In this document: piece by piece, positions 1 through 9,248 of the stretch
Numbering within the stretch: the first letter of the stretch is position 1
Layout of the letters: each line of letters starts with the position of its first letter
NCBI RefSeq assembly: GCF_007752535.1
Contig: NZ_CP036426.1
Location: 1,116,001-1,180,000, forward strand
DNA: 64,000 nucleotides
Source: Tautonia plasticadhaerens
GTDB lineage: Bacteria > Planctomycetota > Planctomycetia > Isosphaerales > Isosphaeraceae
Reading direction: 5' to 3'
Notes under the pieces: generated by a model
Databases searched by the model: none
What the model was told of the DNA's origin: nothing
Seen by the model: the letters and a program-made list of their open reading frames with translations, nothing else
Program-made: the position numbers and the translations under genes

Positions 1-1
1 G

Positions 2-340
2 TTCCGCTACGACCCGGCGGAGTTCGCCGGGCTGCCGCGCTCCGGGTTCCTGAAGGCGATGGCGGCGGAAGGGATCCCCGCCTCGGGCGGCTACTCGCCG
101 CTGTACCGGGAGCCGTTCCTGAGGCGGACGCTCGAATCGAGGGCCTTCCGGGCCTCCTTCCCGTCCAGCACGCTGGCGGAATACGAGGAGCGCCTCGACC
201 TGCCGGGCAACGAGCGGCTCTGCGAGGAGGCGGTCTGGCTCACCCAGTCGATGCTGCTCGGCACCCGGCAGGACATGGAGCAGGTCGCCGAGGCGATCCG
301 CAAGATCCGGGCGCATGCATCGGAGATCGCCAAGGCCTGA
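2..340 (+). CDS. DegT/DnrJ/EryC1/StrS-family aminotransferase, C-terminal part
   Basis: Only the last 112 residues are present; the gene enters from the left edge. The visible part, with [20 protein letters not shown] followed by an L-YREPFL segment and a closing region ([20 protein letters not shown]), matches the C-terminal small domain of PLP-dependent sugar aminotransferases of the DegT/StrS type. The catalytic lysine domain lies outside the window, so activity cannot be judged. Members make amino sugars for surface glycans or antibiotics. It converges on the sugar isomerase-like gene on the other strand, with a hairpin between them. Confidence 0.75.
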   Translation, partial: FRYDPAEFAGLPRSGFLKAMAAEGIPASGGYSPLYREPFLRRTLESRAFRASFPSSTLAEYEERLDLPGNERLCEEAVWLTQSMLLGTRQDMEQVAEAIRKIRAHASEIAKA

Positions 341-400
341 GCCGGGAGGGCCCCCCTCGCCCGACGGCGACCCGGGGCGATCCGTTGCGGGGGACGACGA

Positions 401-430
401 CGGGCCGCGTCCCGGGGGGGACGAGGCCCG
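401..430. terminator. hairpin between convergent genes
   Basis: Arms CGGGCC (401-406) and GGCCCG (425-430) enclose a second stem GTCCC/GGGAC (409-413, 418-422) with a 4-nt loop. It lies between the stops of the two convergent genes, so it could act as a bidirectional terminator. There is no T-tract. Confidence 0.4.
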
Positions 431-469
431 GCTGGGGAGGTGGAGGCATCCTCGACGATCGCCGATCGG

Positions 470-1459
470 TCAGGCGGTCGGGGAGTACTGGGCGCCCCTG
501 AGCGAGTCGAGCAGGGACTTGGCGGCCTTGATCCCGTCGGCCTCGGAGAGGCGGCTGCCCTCGTACTCGATGCCGACGAAGCCGTCGTAGCCGGCGTCGG
601 TGACGATCTTCATGATGCGGGGGAAGTCGAGGTAGGCCTCGCCGCCGCCCTCCCCGAAGTCGTAGCACTTGGCCGAGACGCCCTTGGCGTAGGGCATCAG
701 GCGGGCGATGGCGTCGTAGATGTCGATGGCGTAGACGTGCTCGTCGCGGGGCCCGTTGGTGGCGAAGTTGCCGAAGTCGGGCAGGGTGCCGAAGTTGTCC
801 ATGCCCACCCCCTTGATCAGGGCGATCAGGGCGTCGGGGTCGCTGGAGGGGCCGCCGTGGTTCTCGCAGATGATGTTGATGCCCCGGGACTTGCCGTACT
901 CGGCCAGGGCGGAGCAGCCGTCGGCGGCGGCGGCCACGTCGGTGGCGCTGTAGTTGTCGCCGGTGTTCACCCGGATCGAGTGGCAGCCGAGGGCCTCGGC
1001 GGCGTCGACCCACTTCTTGTGGTCCTCGACGGACTGGTTGCGCTTGGCGGTGTCGGCGTCGGAGAGGGATCCCTCGCCGTCGATCATGATGAGCAGGCAG
1101 GCGACGCCCTGGTCGGCGGCCGCCTTCTTCAGCTCGGCCAGGTAGGAGTCGTCCCGGGCCTTGTCCTTGAAGAACTGGTTGACGAACTCGACCCCCTCGA
1201 TGCCGAACTCCTCCCGGGCGTCCCGGGGGAAGCCGAGGTTGGCCTTGGCGGGGTCGCCGCTCTCGAAGTAGCGCTTGTGGAGCGACCACTCGGCCAGGGA
1301 GATCTTGTAGTCGCCGATCTTGCCCGCCGTCGGCGATCCGGAGACGTCCTGCGAGGCGAGCAGCAGGCCGGGCCGGAGGCCGAGGCCGAGGCCGAGGGCG
1401 GCGCCTCCGGCGAGGGTGCCTCGGAGGAGGTCGCGGCGGGAGAGGATGCGGTCGGTCAT
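470..1459 (-). CDS. Tat-exported sugar phosphate isomerase/epimerase-like TIM-barrel protein
   Basis: This 329-residue protein starts with a twin-arginine signal (SRRDLLRGTLAGGAALGLG), so it should be exported folded. The mature part has the AP-endonuclease-2/xylose isomerase-like barrel pattern: a GIEGVEFVNQFF strand near the start, LLIMIDGEG, SIRVNTGDN, IICENHGG and a C-terminal FVGIEYEG. The E and H residues in these strand ends are the usual metal ligands. Planctomycetes carry many such exported proteins, thought to act on sugars or inositols in the periplasm; the substrate is unknown. A promoter-like pair lies about 55 bases upstream. The fold is clear, the reaction is inferred. Confidence 0.85.
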   Translation of the reverse strand: MTDRILSRRDLLRGTLAGGAALGLGLGLRPGLLLASQDVSGSPTAGKIGDYKISLAEWSLHKRYFESGDPAKANLGFPRDAREEFGIEGVEFVNQFFKDKARDDSYLAELKKAAADQGVACLLIMIDGEGSLSDADTAKRNQSVEDHKKWVDAAEALGCHSIRVNTGDNYSATDVAAAADGCSALAEYGKSRGINIICENHGGPSSDPDALIALIKGVGMDNFGTLPDFGNFATNGPRDEHVYAIDIYDAIARLMPYAKGVSAKCYDFGEGGGEAYLDFPRIMKIVTDAGYDGFVGIEYEGSRLSEADGIKAAKSLLDSLRGAQYSPTA

Positions 1460-1513
1460 CGGGGATGGCTCCGGATGGTTGGCGGTGAGGGCGCGATCGC
1501 CCTCAATGGGCCG

Positions 1514-1542
1514 AGTCTAGCGCCGGAGGGGGCGGCGGTCAA
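1514..1542 (-). promoter_or_regulatory. sigma-70-like promoter of the sugar isomerase-like gene
   Basis: Read on the minus strand, TTGACC (1537-1542) and TAGACT (1514-1519) are separated by exactly 17 bases and lie about 55 bases before the ATG at 1459. The first hexamer matches the consensus -35 in five of six positions, the second matches the -10 in four of six. Confidence 0.5.
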
Positions 1543-1592
1543 TCGGCCGGGGAGGCCGCCAATCCGGGGGTGCCACCCCTCGTCTTCGCCGG

Positions 1593-2987
1593 TCAGGCCG
1601 GGGCGGGGGACTGCCTCGCAAGGGCCCGTCGGACAACCCCGACGATCGCCTCTCCCGTCAGGATGAGGAGGATGCTCGCCCCGACGACCGGCAGCAGGAG
1701 CGAGAGGGCCGCGATCGCGGCGACCAGCCCTCGGGGCACCGGCCGGTCGGGCCGCCTGGGGAAGCCGGCCCGGCCGGCCGGCCGCCGGATCCACCACATC
1801 CAGAGGCCCGTGACCGGCATCGCCGCCAGCACGAGGCAGGCGACGAGCCAGATCACCTTGGTCGTCGGCCCGAGCACGCTGCCGACGTGGAGCGGGTAGG
1901 CCCAGCCGTGCCACCAGTAGCGCTCGTCCTCCGCCAGCGTCGAATGCGACACCATCCGGCCGTCGCGGCGGTCCAGCTCGAACCGGGCGGAGACGAACGG
2001 GCCGTACGAGTTGTCGTAGTCGTTGCCGGCCGAGAGGGAGAAGGTCCGCGAACCCGGCTCGGGGAGGGTGATGAACAGGTTGCGGTCGGGGTATCGTGCC
2101 CGGGCCAGGGCCTCGATCCGATCCAGTGACAGCGCCGGCATGGGCGTCGGATCCGGGTCGCCCCGGACCGCCGCCGACGTCGAGGGCGTGCCGCCGCCCG
2201 ACGCCTCGGGGCGACCTCGGGTCGCCCGGTGGAAGGCCTCTCCCCAGACGAGGCAGTAGAAAAGCCCCGAGACGGCGATGACCGCGACCGGCGCCAGCAG
2301 GTAGAACCCGAGGACCGTGTGCAGGTCGCGCAGAACCGTGTAGGGCTTCGCGCGAAACCTTGCCCACCAGACGCCGGCCGGACCGCCTCCCCGTCGGGGC
2401 CACCAGAGGTAGAGGCCCGTCGCCAGCAGGAGGATCGTCCAGCCGACCGTCAGCTCGACGACCAGCCGTCCCGGCCAGCCGGCGAGCAGCTCGCGGTGGA
2501 TCTTCAGGACGGTCGTGAAGAAGGCCTCGGTCCAGCCTGGCCGATCGGGGTCGATCGCCCCGAGCGGCCGGGCCCGAAAGGGGTCGACGTGGACCGCTAG
2601 GGCCCCCCGTCCCTCGCCGAGCCGGACGACCGACGATCGCCCGGGATCGGCCGGCAGCTCGATCGAGGCCGGCGGCCGTCCCGGGAAGGCCTCGACCGCG
2701 GCGTCGACCTGGGCCTGGGCTCCCGCACGTTCTCCGGCAGGGGCGACGAACCGGAGGTCGGCGTGGGCGAGGTTCTCGATCTCCGAGCGGAAGATGTACA
2801 GGGCGCCGGTGATCGTCACGACGAGCAGGGTCGGCGCCACGAGGATCCCGGCGTAGAAGTGCCAGCGCCAGATCATCCGGTAGAGGCTCCCCGACGGGGC
2901 CGCGACCCGCTTCGGCAGGGTCGACGGCCGGCGGGCCTGCCCGGCCGACGGCCGGGTCGCCTCGGGGGTCATGGGGGCGGGGTTCAC
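1593..2987 (-). CDS. PepSY-associated transmembrane protein (PiuB-like)
   Basis: This 464-residue membrane protein has an N-terminal helix after WRWHFYAGILVAPTLLVVTI, a periplasmic PepSY-like segment, a helix pair around residues 160-200 (GWTILLLATGLYLWWPRR), another at GFYLLAPVAVIAVSGLFYCL, and two C-terminal helices ending near residue 455. The LHTVLGFYLL and LYLWWP signatures are typical of the iron-regulated PepSY-TM/PiuB family, which is linked to siderophore or ferric iron use at the inner membrane. It starts at GTG 2987, 80 bases after the lipoprotein gene, and is last in a three-gene operon whose upstream region has a Fur-box-like palindrome. Role in iron reduction or uptake is inferred from family and context. 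Confidence 0.85.
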   Translation of the reverse strand: MNPAPMTPEATRPSAGQARRPSTLPKRVAAPSGSLYRMIWRWHFYAGILVAPTLLVVTITGALYIFRSEIENLAHADLRFVAPAGERAGAQAQVDAAVEAFPGRPPASIELPADPGRSSVVRLGEGRGALAVHVDPFRARPLGAIDPDRPGWTEAFFTTVLKIHRELLAGWPGRLVVELTVGWTILLLATGLYLWWPRRGGGPAGVWWARFRAKPYTVLRDLHTVLGFYLLAPVAVIAVSGLFYCLVWGEAFHRATRGRPEASGGGTPSTSAAVRGDPDPTPMPALSLDRIEALARARYPDRNLFITLPEPGSRTFSLSAGNDYDNSYGPFVSARFELDRRDGRMVSHSTLAEDERYWWHGWAYPLHVGSVLGPTTKVIWLVACLVLAAMPVTGLWMWWIRRPAGRAGFPRRPDRPVPRGLVAAIAALSLLLPVVGASILLILTGEAIVGVVRRALARQSPAPA

Positions 2988-3067
2988 GAGGAGGTCCCGG
3001 CAGTGGGTGGGGTGGTCCGTTCATCGATGGTCTCCCTCCCGAGGCCGAGCCGCGGGAGGGCGGGTCG

Positions 3068-3586
3068 TCAGGGGAGGGGCTGCCTGGGGGTCGCGTCGGC
3101 GACGCCGAGCATCTCCGGCCCGGCGGCCCGGCCCGGCTTCGGGCCCGGCGGGGCAACCGACGAGTCGGTCAGCTCGATCGGCGGCAAGGCGTTCTCGCCC
3201 TCGTCGATGGTGACCTTCCAGCTCGACCGGCCGGGGTCGGCGTATCGGAATCCCAGGCGGTCCGTCATGGAAGGCACGGTGGGGTCGTCCGGCCAGGTGA
3301 CCGTGACGGCGTACTCGCCGGCGGGTGCGCCGTCGCCTGCCTCGTAGGTCGTCAGCGCGAACGTGCCGTCCTCGGCCACCAGGCCCCACGGCCGGGAGTT
3401 CCGCTCGTCCGGCGCCGGGCCGACCGGGTGGAGCTGCACGAGCGCCCCGGCCGGGGCCTGGCCGTTGACCGAGATCCGGCCCGAGGCCGGGTGGGTGTCG
3501 GCCTCCCAGCCCCGGCCGCAGCCGGGGGCCGTCAGGGCGATCAGCAGGGCGGGGAGGGCGATCGGGAATCGAGTGGGGTGCCGCAT
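3068..3586 (-). CDS. lipoprotein with carboxypeptidase-regulatory-like fold
   Basis: The 172-residue product begins with a lipoprotein signal peptide ending in the lipobox LTAPGC, so it should be anchored by a lipid at Cys-23. The mature protein has an Ig/transthyretin-like fold: [19 protein letters not shown], then [20 protein letters not shown] and a VTWP strand, typical of planctomycete carboxypeptidase regulatory-like lipoproteins. These often follow DUF1559 genes, as here (53 bases after the DUF1559 stop). No enzyme motif is visible; a structural or binding role beside the DUF1559 protein is inferred. I started it at the only in-frame ATG placing the signal peptide at the N-terminus. Confidence 0.8.
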   Translation of the reverse strand: MRHPTRFPIALPALLIALTAPGCGRGWEADTHPASGRISVNGQAPAGALVQLHPVGPAPDERNSRPWGLVAEDGTFALTTYEAGDGAPAGEYAVTVTWPDDPTVPSMTDRLGFRYADPGRSSWKVTIDEGENALPPIELTDSSVAPPGPKPGRAAGPEMLGVADATPRQPLP

Positions 3587-3639
3587 GGGAGTCGTCGCTC
3601 GGGCCTGGGGGGAAGGGGCCGTGGTCGGCGTGGGGAGGG

Positions 3640-4536
<897 letters not shown>

Positions 4537-4596
4537 GAGACCCTCCCCTCCCGGGTGTCGAACTGCGTCGGCGGCCGGCATTGGCCGCCGGGACTG

Positions 4597-4650
4597 ACTC
4601 TCTGTATTGATTGGGATTGAGATTCAGTCTCAATTGATTGGATAGAGAGT
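4597..4650. promoter_or_regulatory. Fur-box-like palindrome inside nested repeats
   Basis: The core ATTGAGA-TTCAG-TCTCAAT (4616-4634) is a perfect 7-bp inverted repeat with a 5-base centre. It matches the classical 19-bp Fur-box pattern (AATGAGAATNATTCTCATT) at all but four defined positions. It is flanked by two direct copies of ATTGATTGG (4606-4614 and 4633-4641) and by outer arms ACTCTCT (4597-4603) and AGAGAGT (4644-4650). On the minus strand TTGAGA in the core also resembles a -35 element, so a bound repressor would block the DUF1559/lipoprotein/PepSY operon. Binding by Fur is inferred from the pattern and the PiuB-like gene. Confidence 0.5.
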
Positions 4651-4940
4651 ATGTCAGAGACAGGACCCCGGAAGCAAGGGGGTGTTACCCGACCTGGCCC
4701 GGAATCGGCGGCCGATCTGCTGTTGCCCGGGCCCGGACCTCGCGAGGGACGCGCAACAAACCGCCCCCGACGAGGCCAATCGCCCTCCACGCCCGCCCGA
4801 AGGCCTGATCACGGGATTGGCCGGGAAGCCGGCCCTTTCGTGACCGACCGGGGAAAGGTGCGACGAGCCCCGTTGGGCGACGGCCGGCGATTCCGGGGCA
4901 CGTTGCGAACCGCGCCGGCGACCGTCGGCGATCTGCTCCC

Positions 4941-4969
4941 GTGACATCGGGGCGGCTTCGCGGTCTAAT
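4941..4969 (+). promoter_or_regulatory. sigma-70-like promoter of the DUF1080 gene
   Basis: GTGACA (4941-4946), 17 bases, then TCTAAT (4964-4969), about 75 bases before the GTG start at 5044. The -35 matches five of six consensus positions. Confidence 0.45.
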
Positions 4970-5043
4970 CGGGAGGTCGGCGCCCGGCCGTTGGGCGTCG
5001 CCGGAGACTTCTCGACTCGCGACCGCACCGCGGAGACCCCACC

Positions 5044-5652
5044 GTGACCTCCCCCACCGCCGCCGCGGCCCTGGCCGCCCTGCTGCTCGCCCCCTCGGCC
5101 TCAGCCCAGGACGACCGCCCGATCAACACCCCTCCCGAGGGCTTCACCGCCCTGTTCAACGGCGAGGATCTCTCGAACTGGAAGGCCGACGGCGATGTCG
5201 CCGAGCACTGGACGGTGGTGGACGGCGTCCTCCACTACGACGGCAAGGGCGAGAGCCTCGTCACGGCGAAGGACTACGGCGACTTCGAGCTGTTCGTCGA
5301 CTGGAAGACCGGCCCCGAGGCCGACTCGGGGATCTACCTCCGGGGCAAGCCCCAGGTCCAGATCTGGGACCGCCCCGACGTCGGCTCCGGCGGCCTGTTC
5401 AACAACAAGGTCGGCGAGAGCAACCCCCTGACCGTGGCCGACAACCCGATCGGCGAGTGGAATACCTTCCACATCATCATGGAGGGGGAGAAGGTCACGG
5501 TTTTCCTCAACGGCGAGAAGGTCGTCGACGACGTGGTGCTGGAGAACTGGCCCGACTACGAGGGCCCCATCCCGGCGACCGGGACCATCGAGCTGCAGCA
5601 CCACGGCAACCCGCTGGAGTTCCGGAACATCTACATCAAGGAACTCGACTGA
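5044..5652 (+). CDS. exported DUF1080 protein (3-keto-disaccharide hydrolase-like)
   Basis: The 202-residue product starts at GTG with a cleavable signal peptide (LLLAPSASAQ), then the DUF1080 pattern: GFTALFNGEDLSNWK, WTVVDGVLHYDGKGESLVT, DFELFVDWKTGPEADSGIYL and a closing GTIELQHHGNPLEFRNIYI. The fold is a concanavalin-like beta sandwich of the GH16/LamG type. Characterised relatives cleave 3-keto-disaccharides made by sugar oxidoreductases; most planctomycete members are untested. It is followed after 84 bases by an aldo/keto reductase, separated by a strong hairpin, so the two may be transcribed apart. Confidence 0.88.
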   Translation: MTSPTAAAALAALLLAPSASAQDDRPINTPPEGFTALFNGEDLSNWKADGDVAEHWTVVDGVLHYDGKGESLVTAKDYGDFELFVDWKTGPEADSGIYLRGKPQVQIWDRPDVGSGGLFNNKVGESNPLTVADNPIGEWNTFHIIMEGEKVTVFLNGEKVVDDVVLENWPDYEGPIPATGTIELQHHGNPLEFRNIYIKELD

Positions 5653-5674
5653 ATTCGGCATCTCCGGCCGGTCC

Positions 5675-5703
5675 CCCGGGGCGGGCGCCTCGCCCGCCCC
5701 GGG
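5675..5703 (+). terminator. 13-bp GC hairpin after the DUF1080 gene
   Basis: CCCGGGGCGGGCG (5675-5687) and CGCCCGCCCCGGG (5691-5703) pair perfectly over 13 bases with a 3-nt loop, 22 bases after the stop. No T-tract follows, so this is a probable rather than a textbook intrinsic terminator. Confidence 0.55.
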
Positions 5704-5736
5704 AGGCCGGCGGGCCGAGGGAATCCGAGGGGCACG

Positions 5737-6708
5737 ATGCAATACCGGACGTTCGGGAGGACCGGGTGGTCCGTCTCCGAGATCGGCTACGGGATGTGGG
5801 GCATGGGGGGCTGGACCGGCTCCGACGACGACGAGTCGATGGCCAGCCTGCACCGCGCCGTGGAGCTCGGCTGCAACTTCTTCGACACCGCCTGGGGCTA
5901 CGGCGAGGGGCACAGCGAGGGGCTGCTCGGGCGACTGGTGAAGGACCACCCCGACCGGCCGCTCTACGTCGCCACCAAGCTGCCGCCGAAGAACTTCACC
6001 TGGCCCTCCCGCCGCGAATTCACCCTCGACGACTGCTTCCCGCCCGACCACATCCGGGAATACGCCGAGAAGTGCCTGGGCAACCTCGGCCTGCCGCACA
6101 TCGACCTGCTCCAGTTCCACGTCTGGGAGGACTCCTGGGCGAAGGACGAGCGCTGGCAGCGCACGATGGACGACCTGAAGCGCGAGGGCCTGGTCAAGGC
6201 GGTCGGCATCAGCGTCAATCGGTGGGAGCCCTGGAACGGGCTCGAGGCGATCCGGACCTGGATGATCGACGCGGTCCAGGTGATCTATAACATCTTCGAC
6301 CAGGCCCCCGAGGACGAGCTGTTCCCCCTCTGCCGGGAGCGGGACGTCGCCGTCATCGCCCGGGTCCCGTTCGACGAGGGGACGCTGGCCGGGGCGATCA
6401 CCCGGGATTCCCGGTGGCCCGAGGGGGACTGGCGGAACACCTACTTCGTGCCCGAGAACCTGGAGGCCAGCGTCGATCGGGCCGATCGGATCCGCCCCGT
6501 GGTGCCGGAGGGGATGACGATGCCCGAGCTGGCCCTCCGGTGGATCCTCGCCGAGCCGACCGTCTCGACGATCATCCCCGGCATGAGGAAGCTCCGACAC
6601 GTGGAGGCGAACGCCGCCGCCAGCGACGGCCGCCCGTTCGACCCGGCCTTGCACGCCGAGCTGCGCACGCACCGGTGGGACCGCTCGCCGACGGCGTGGT
6701 CGCAGTAG
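5737..6708 (+). CDS. aldo/keto reductase
   Basis: A 323-residue soluble oxidoreductase with the complete aldo/keto reductase plan: MQYRTFGRTGWSVSEIGYG at the start, the catalytic Asp and Tyr in NFFDTAWGYGEGHSE, Lys in YVATKLPPKN, and His in DLLQFHVWEDSW. The NADPH-binding end (STIIPGMRKLRHVEAN) is present. Length is normal. It reduces aldehydes or ketones, or oxidises sugars in reverse, using NADP(H); substrate unknown. Position behind a DUF1080 protein suggests a link with keto-sugar metabolism, which is inference. Confidence 0.93.
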   Translation: MQYRTFGRTGWSVSEIGYGMWGMGGWTGSDDDESMASLHRAVELGCNFFDTAWGYGEGHSEGLLGRLVKDHPDRPLYVATKLPPKNFTWPSRREFTLDDCFPPDHIREYAEKCLGNLGLPHIDLLQFHVWEDSWAKDERWQRTMDDLKREGLVKAVGISVNRWEPWNGLEAIRTWMIDAVQVIYNIFDQAPEDELFPLCRERDVAVIARVPFDEGTLAGAITRDSRWPEGDWRNTYFVPENLEASVDRADRIRPVVPEGMTMPELALRWILAEPTVSTIIPGMRKLRHVEANAAASDGRPFDPALHAELRTHRWDRSPTAWSQ

Positions 6709-6748
6709 GAGAGGGGGAAGGCCGTCTCGAATCGGGAGGCGTACGCCG

Positions 6749-7657
6749 ATGAGTTGGACCGAGGTGGGGATCGCCGTCGCCACTCTGGCCTTCGGCGTGG
6801 CGATCGGGATGCTCGTCGGGCTGAGCCGCAGCCCGGTGGTGGGCGTCGTCCTGCCGATCCTCTTCAGCATCATCGGGGGGACCGGCGGGTTCTACTTCTC
6901 CAGGGTCAACCTCGGCACCATCGCCGGCCGGAGGGCGGCCCGGTTGGCGTCGGTGGCGGTCTTCCTGCTGTCGGTGGGCACGCTCGTCGGCGTCTGGTCG
7001 GGGATCGAGGTGCGGGCGAGGCCCCGCCCCTGGAGCCTGGTCTCCGACGGGCCCGACGCCCTCTTCCCGACCGGCGACCTGGCGTCGGGCGAGGCGATCG
7101 AGTGGGTCCTGCTGGACGCGAAGCTGAAGCTGATGGGGCTCGGGACGTCGGAACGACGCGAGATCATCGCCCGGATCCGCCCCGGAGTGGAGCCGGTCGG
7201 GCCCGATGAGTTCCGGGGTCGGGTCGCCTCGTTGCTGAAGCGGTTCGAGGCGATCATCCCGGCCGAGGGCGTCGTCAACCTGCGGACGGAATGGACGGAC
7301 GTGGCCGATCAACTCCGGTCGATCCGGCAGATCCTGCTGTCGTCGGCGGGGGACGTCCGCCCCGAGGTCTTCAAGCCGATCCTCGATGCGACCCGATCCC
7401 AGCTGCGGTTTCTCCGGGACGACGACGACGACAAGGCCTACATCGCCGCGAACCCCGAGGTCGAGGCCTCGCTCGAGGCGTTCCAGGTCGGTGTCCTGGA
7501 CCTCTATCGAGCCGTCGAGGGCTCGGTGTCGGCCGCGAAGCTCGCGAACGAGCGGCTCGACGCGTTCCTCGCCGGCGACTCGTCCGGGGAGCCCGGCAGC
7601 CTCCAGTTCGCCCGGGAGCTCGCGGGCGGCCCGGAGGGGCCATTCCCGGGGGGATGA
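6749..7657 (+). CDS. hypothetical membrane protein
   Basis: I do not recognise a family. The 302-residue product has three hydrophobic helices in its first 90 residues (TEVGIAVATLAFGVAIGMLV, VVLPILFSIIGGTGGFYF, ASVAVFLLSVGTLVGVW) followed by a soluble, charge-rich part of about 210 residues with long predicted helices and a DDDDD run at about residue 223. A good ribosome site (GGGAGG) lies 10 bases before the ATG. It sits 40 bases after the aldo/keto reductase and 64 before a glycosyltransferase-like gene in the same direction. Confidence 0.75.
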   Translation: MSWTEVGIAVATLAFGVAIGMLVGLSRSPVVGVVLPILFSIIGGTGGFYFSRVNLGTIAGRRAARLASVAVFLLSVGTLVGVWSGIEVRARPRPWSLVSDGPDALFPTGDLASGEAIEWVLLDAKLKLMGLGTSERREIIARIRPGVEPVGPDEFRGRVASLLKRFEAIIPAEGVVNLRTEWTDVADQLRSIRQILLSSAGDVRPEVFKPILDATRSQLRFLRDDDDDKAYIAANPEVEASLEAFQVGVLDLYRAVEGSVSAAKLANERLDAFLAGDSSGEPGSLQFARELAGGPEGPFPGG

Positions 7658-7721
7658 CCCTCGGATCGGGGTGACGCCCGGCGCCGGAGATCGGGGACCC
7701 GGAACTCGGATCAGGGAAGTG

Positions 7722-9248
7722 ATGCCCGACTCGCTCCCCCCGCGCCAGCGGATCGCCCTGGCGGCGCTGCTGCTGGCGACCTTCGGCCTGAGGGCCTGGG
7801 GGGCCGACCAGCCGATCGTCGAGAACTACGTCGGCCGCCAGGTGCCGACGGCGATGGTGGCCCGGAACCTCCAGCGGGGCTCGGGGTTCCTCCGGCCTCG
7901 GCTCGACACGGGGCCGTTCCCGAACCTGTTCCTGGTCGAGCCGCCGATCTACGCCTCGGCCGTCGCCGGGTTGGGCGGGGCGACGGGCTGGCCGATCGGC
8001 GTGTCGGGTCGCCTGGTGTCGGCGCTGGCGACGACCCTCGGCGCCTGGGGGCTGTTCGGCCTGGTCCGGCGGAGGGAAGGGGGAACGGTCTCCCTGCTGG
8101 CGGTCGGCGTCTTCGCGACGATGCCGGTGATGCTCCGCTACGGCCGGGCGGTGCAGCCGGACGCGATGATGATCGGCACCCAGCTCGCCGCGATGCGATG
8201 CTGGGACGCCTTCGCCTCGGGGAGGGGGAGGGGATGGCTCGCCTCGGGCTGGCTCCTGCTGGCGACGAGCCTGGCGCTGAAGGTGACCTCGGCGTTCGTC
8301 CTCGTGCCGCTGGCGCTGGCGATCCTCGGGGTCGGCAGGAAGGGGCTGATCGTCCTGTCCGCGTCGGCGATCGTCCCGGCGCTGCTCTGGTACCTGCACG
8401 CGGCGGGGGTGCTGGCGGAGGGGGAGGGGTCGAGGGCGTCGCTGGACAACGGGCGGATCTGGCTGTCGGCGCTGGTGCCGTCGGCCCTGCTGGAATCCGA
8501 GACGTATCGGCCGGCGGCGAGGTATCTTCTGGTCCGGGCCTTCACCCCGATCGGGCTGGTGCTGGCGGTGATCGGGTTGTCGAGGGGGCCGGTCGATCGG
8601 CTCTGGTGGATCTGGTTCGCGTCGGCCGGGCTCTCGCTGGTGGCCTTGGCGGGGAAGTGGCATCACGAATACTATTGGATGGTGCTGGCGCCGGTCTTTA
8701 GCGTCGGGATCGCCCGGGCGCTGGCGGCGATCCTCGCCCGGGGTCGGGGAGGGCCCCGGACGGCCGGGGCGGCCGGGGCGGCGTTGCTGGCGATGTCGGC
8801 GGCGGTCTCGGGCTCGACCTGGCGGACGCCGGTCGAGTGGCGAGGGCTGGCGGAGGCGGCCGAGGCCGTCCGTCGGGTCGTCCCGGAGGGGGCGCTCGTG
8901 GTGGCCCCCGAGGCGCTGCTGTACTCGGCCGACCGGCGGGGGTGCCGGCTGGAACTCCCCCCCGAGGCCGCCCGCAGGGCCGCCGGCGAGTGGGGCGGCC
9001 GGCTCGACGCCCCGGCCGACCCCCTGGCGCTGGTCGAATTCTACCGGGCCCGGGGCGCCTCCTTCCTCGCCGGCCCCGGGGCCGGGGCCGGGGCGGACCC
9101 CGACCCCCGACGGGCCGCGTTCTTCCGGGCGGCCCGGGCACGATACCGAGTGCGGGTCGACCGGCCCGGCGCCTTCGTCGCCGAGCTGGTCCCGGGCCCG
9201 GATCCCGACGACGGAGCCTCCCCCCATGTCGACCGACGCCCCCCGTAA
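7722..9248 (+). CDS. multispan glycosyltransferase family 39-like membrane protein
   Basis: The 508-residue protein has a first transmembrane helix (IALAALLLATFGLRAWGADQ) followed by a lumenal loop rich in P, N and E (VENYVGRQVPTAMVARNL), the layout of GT39/ArnT-like enzymes that use polyprenyl-phosphate sugars. Eight or more further helices follow to about residue 370, then a soluble C-terminal domain of about 130 residues. Such proteins attach sugars to proteins or lipids on the outer face of the cytoplasmic membrane. Start at ATG 7722 keeps the first helix near the N-terminus. The 3' end overlaps panB by 23 bases. Confidence 0.75.
   Translation: MPDSLPPRQRIALAALLLATFGLRAWGADQPIVENYVGRQVPTAMVARNLQRGSGFLRPRLDTGPFPNLFLVEPPIYASAVAGLGGATGWPIGVSGRLVSALATTLGAWGLFGLVRRREGGTVSLLAVGVFATMPVMLRYGRAVQPDAMMIGTQLAAMRCWDAFASGRGRGWLASGWLLLATSLALKVTSAFVLVPLALAILGVGRKGLIVLSASAIVPALLWYLHAAGVLAEGEGSRASLDNGRIWLSALVPSALLESETYRPAARYLLVRAFTPIGLVLAVIGLSRGPVDRLWWIWFASAGLSLVALAGKWHHEYYWMVLAPVFSVGIARALAAILARGRGGPRTAGAAGAALLAMSAAVSGSTWRTPVEWRGLAEAAEAVRRVVPEGALVVAPEALLYSADRRGCRLELPPEAARRAAGEWGGRLDAPADPLALVEFYRARGASFLAGPGAGAGADPDPRRAAFFRAARARYRVRVDRPGAFVAELVPGPDPDDGASPHVDRRPP

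Larger units (their letters stand above)
4537..5043. other. divergent intergenic region
   Basis: About 500 bases between the minus-strand DUF1559 operon and the plus-strand DUF1080 gene. The stretch at 4597-4650 is distinctly AT-rich against its surroundings and holds nested repeats. The right end holds a promoter-like pair for the DUF1080 gene. I see no coding region in between. Confidence 0.6.
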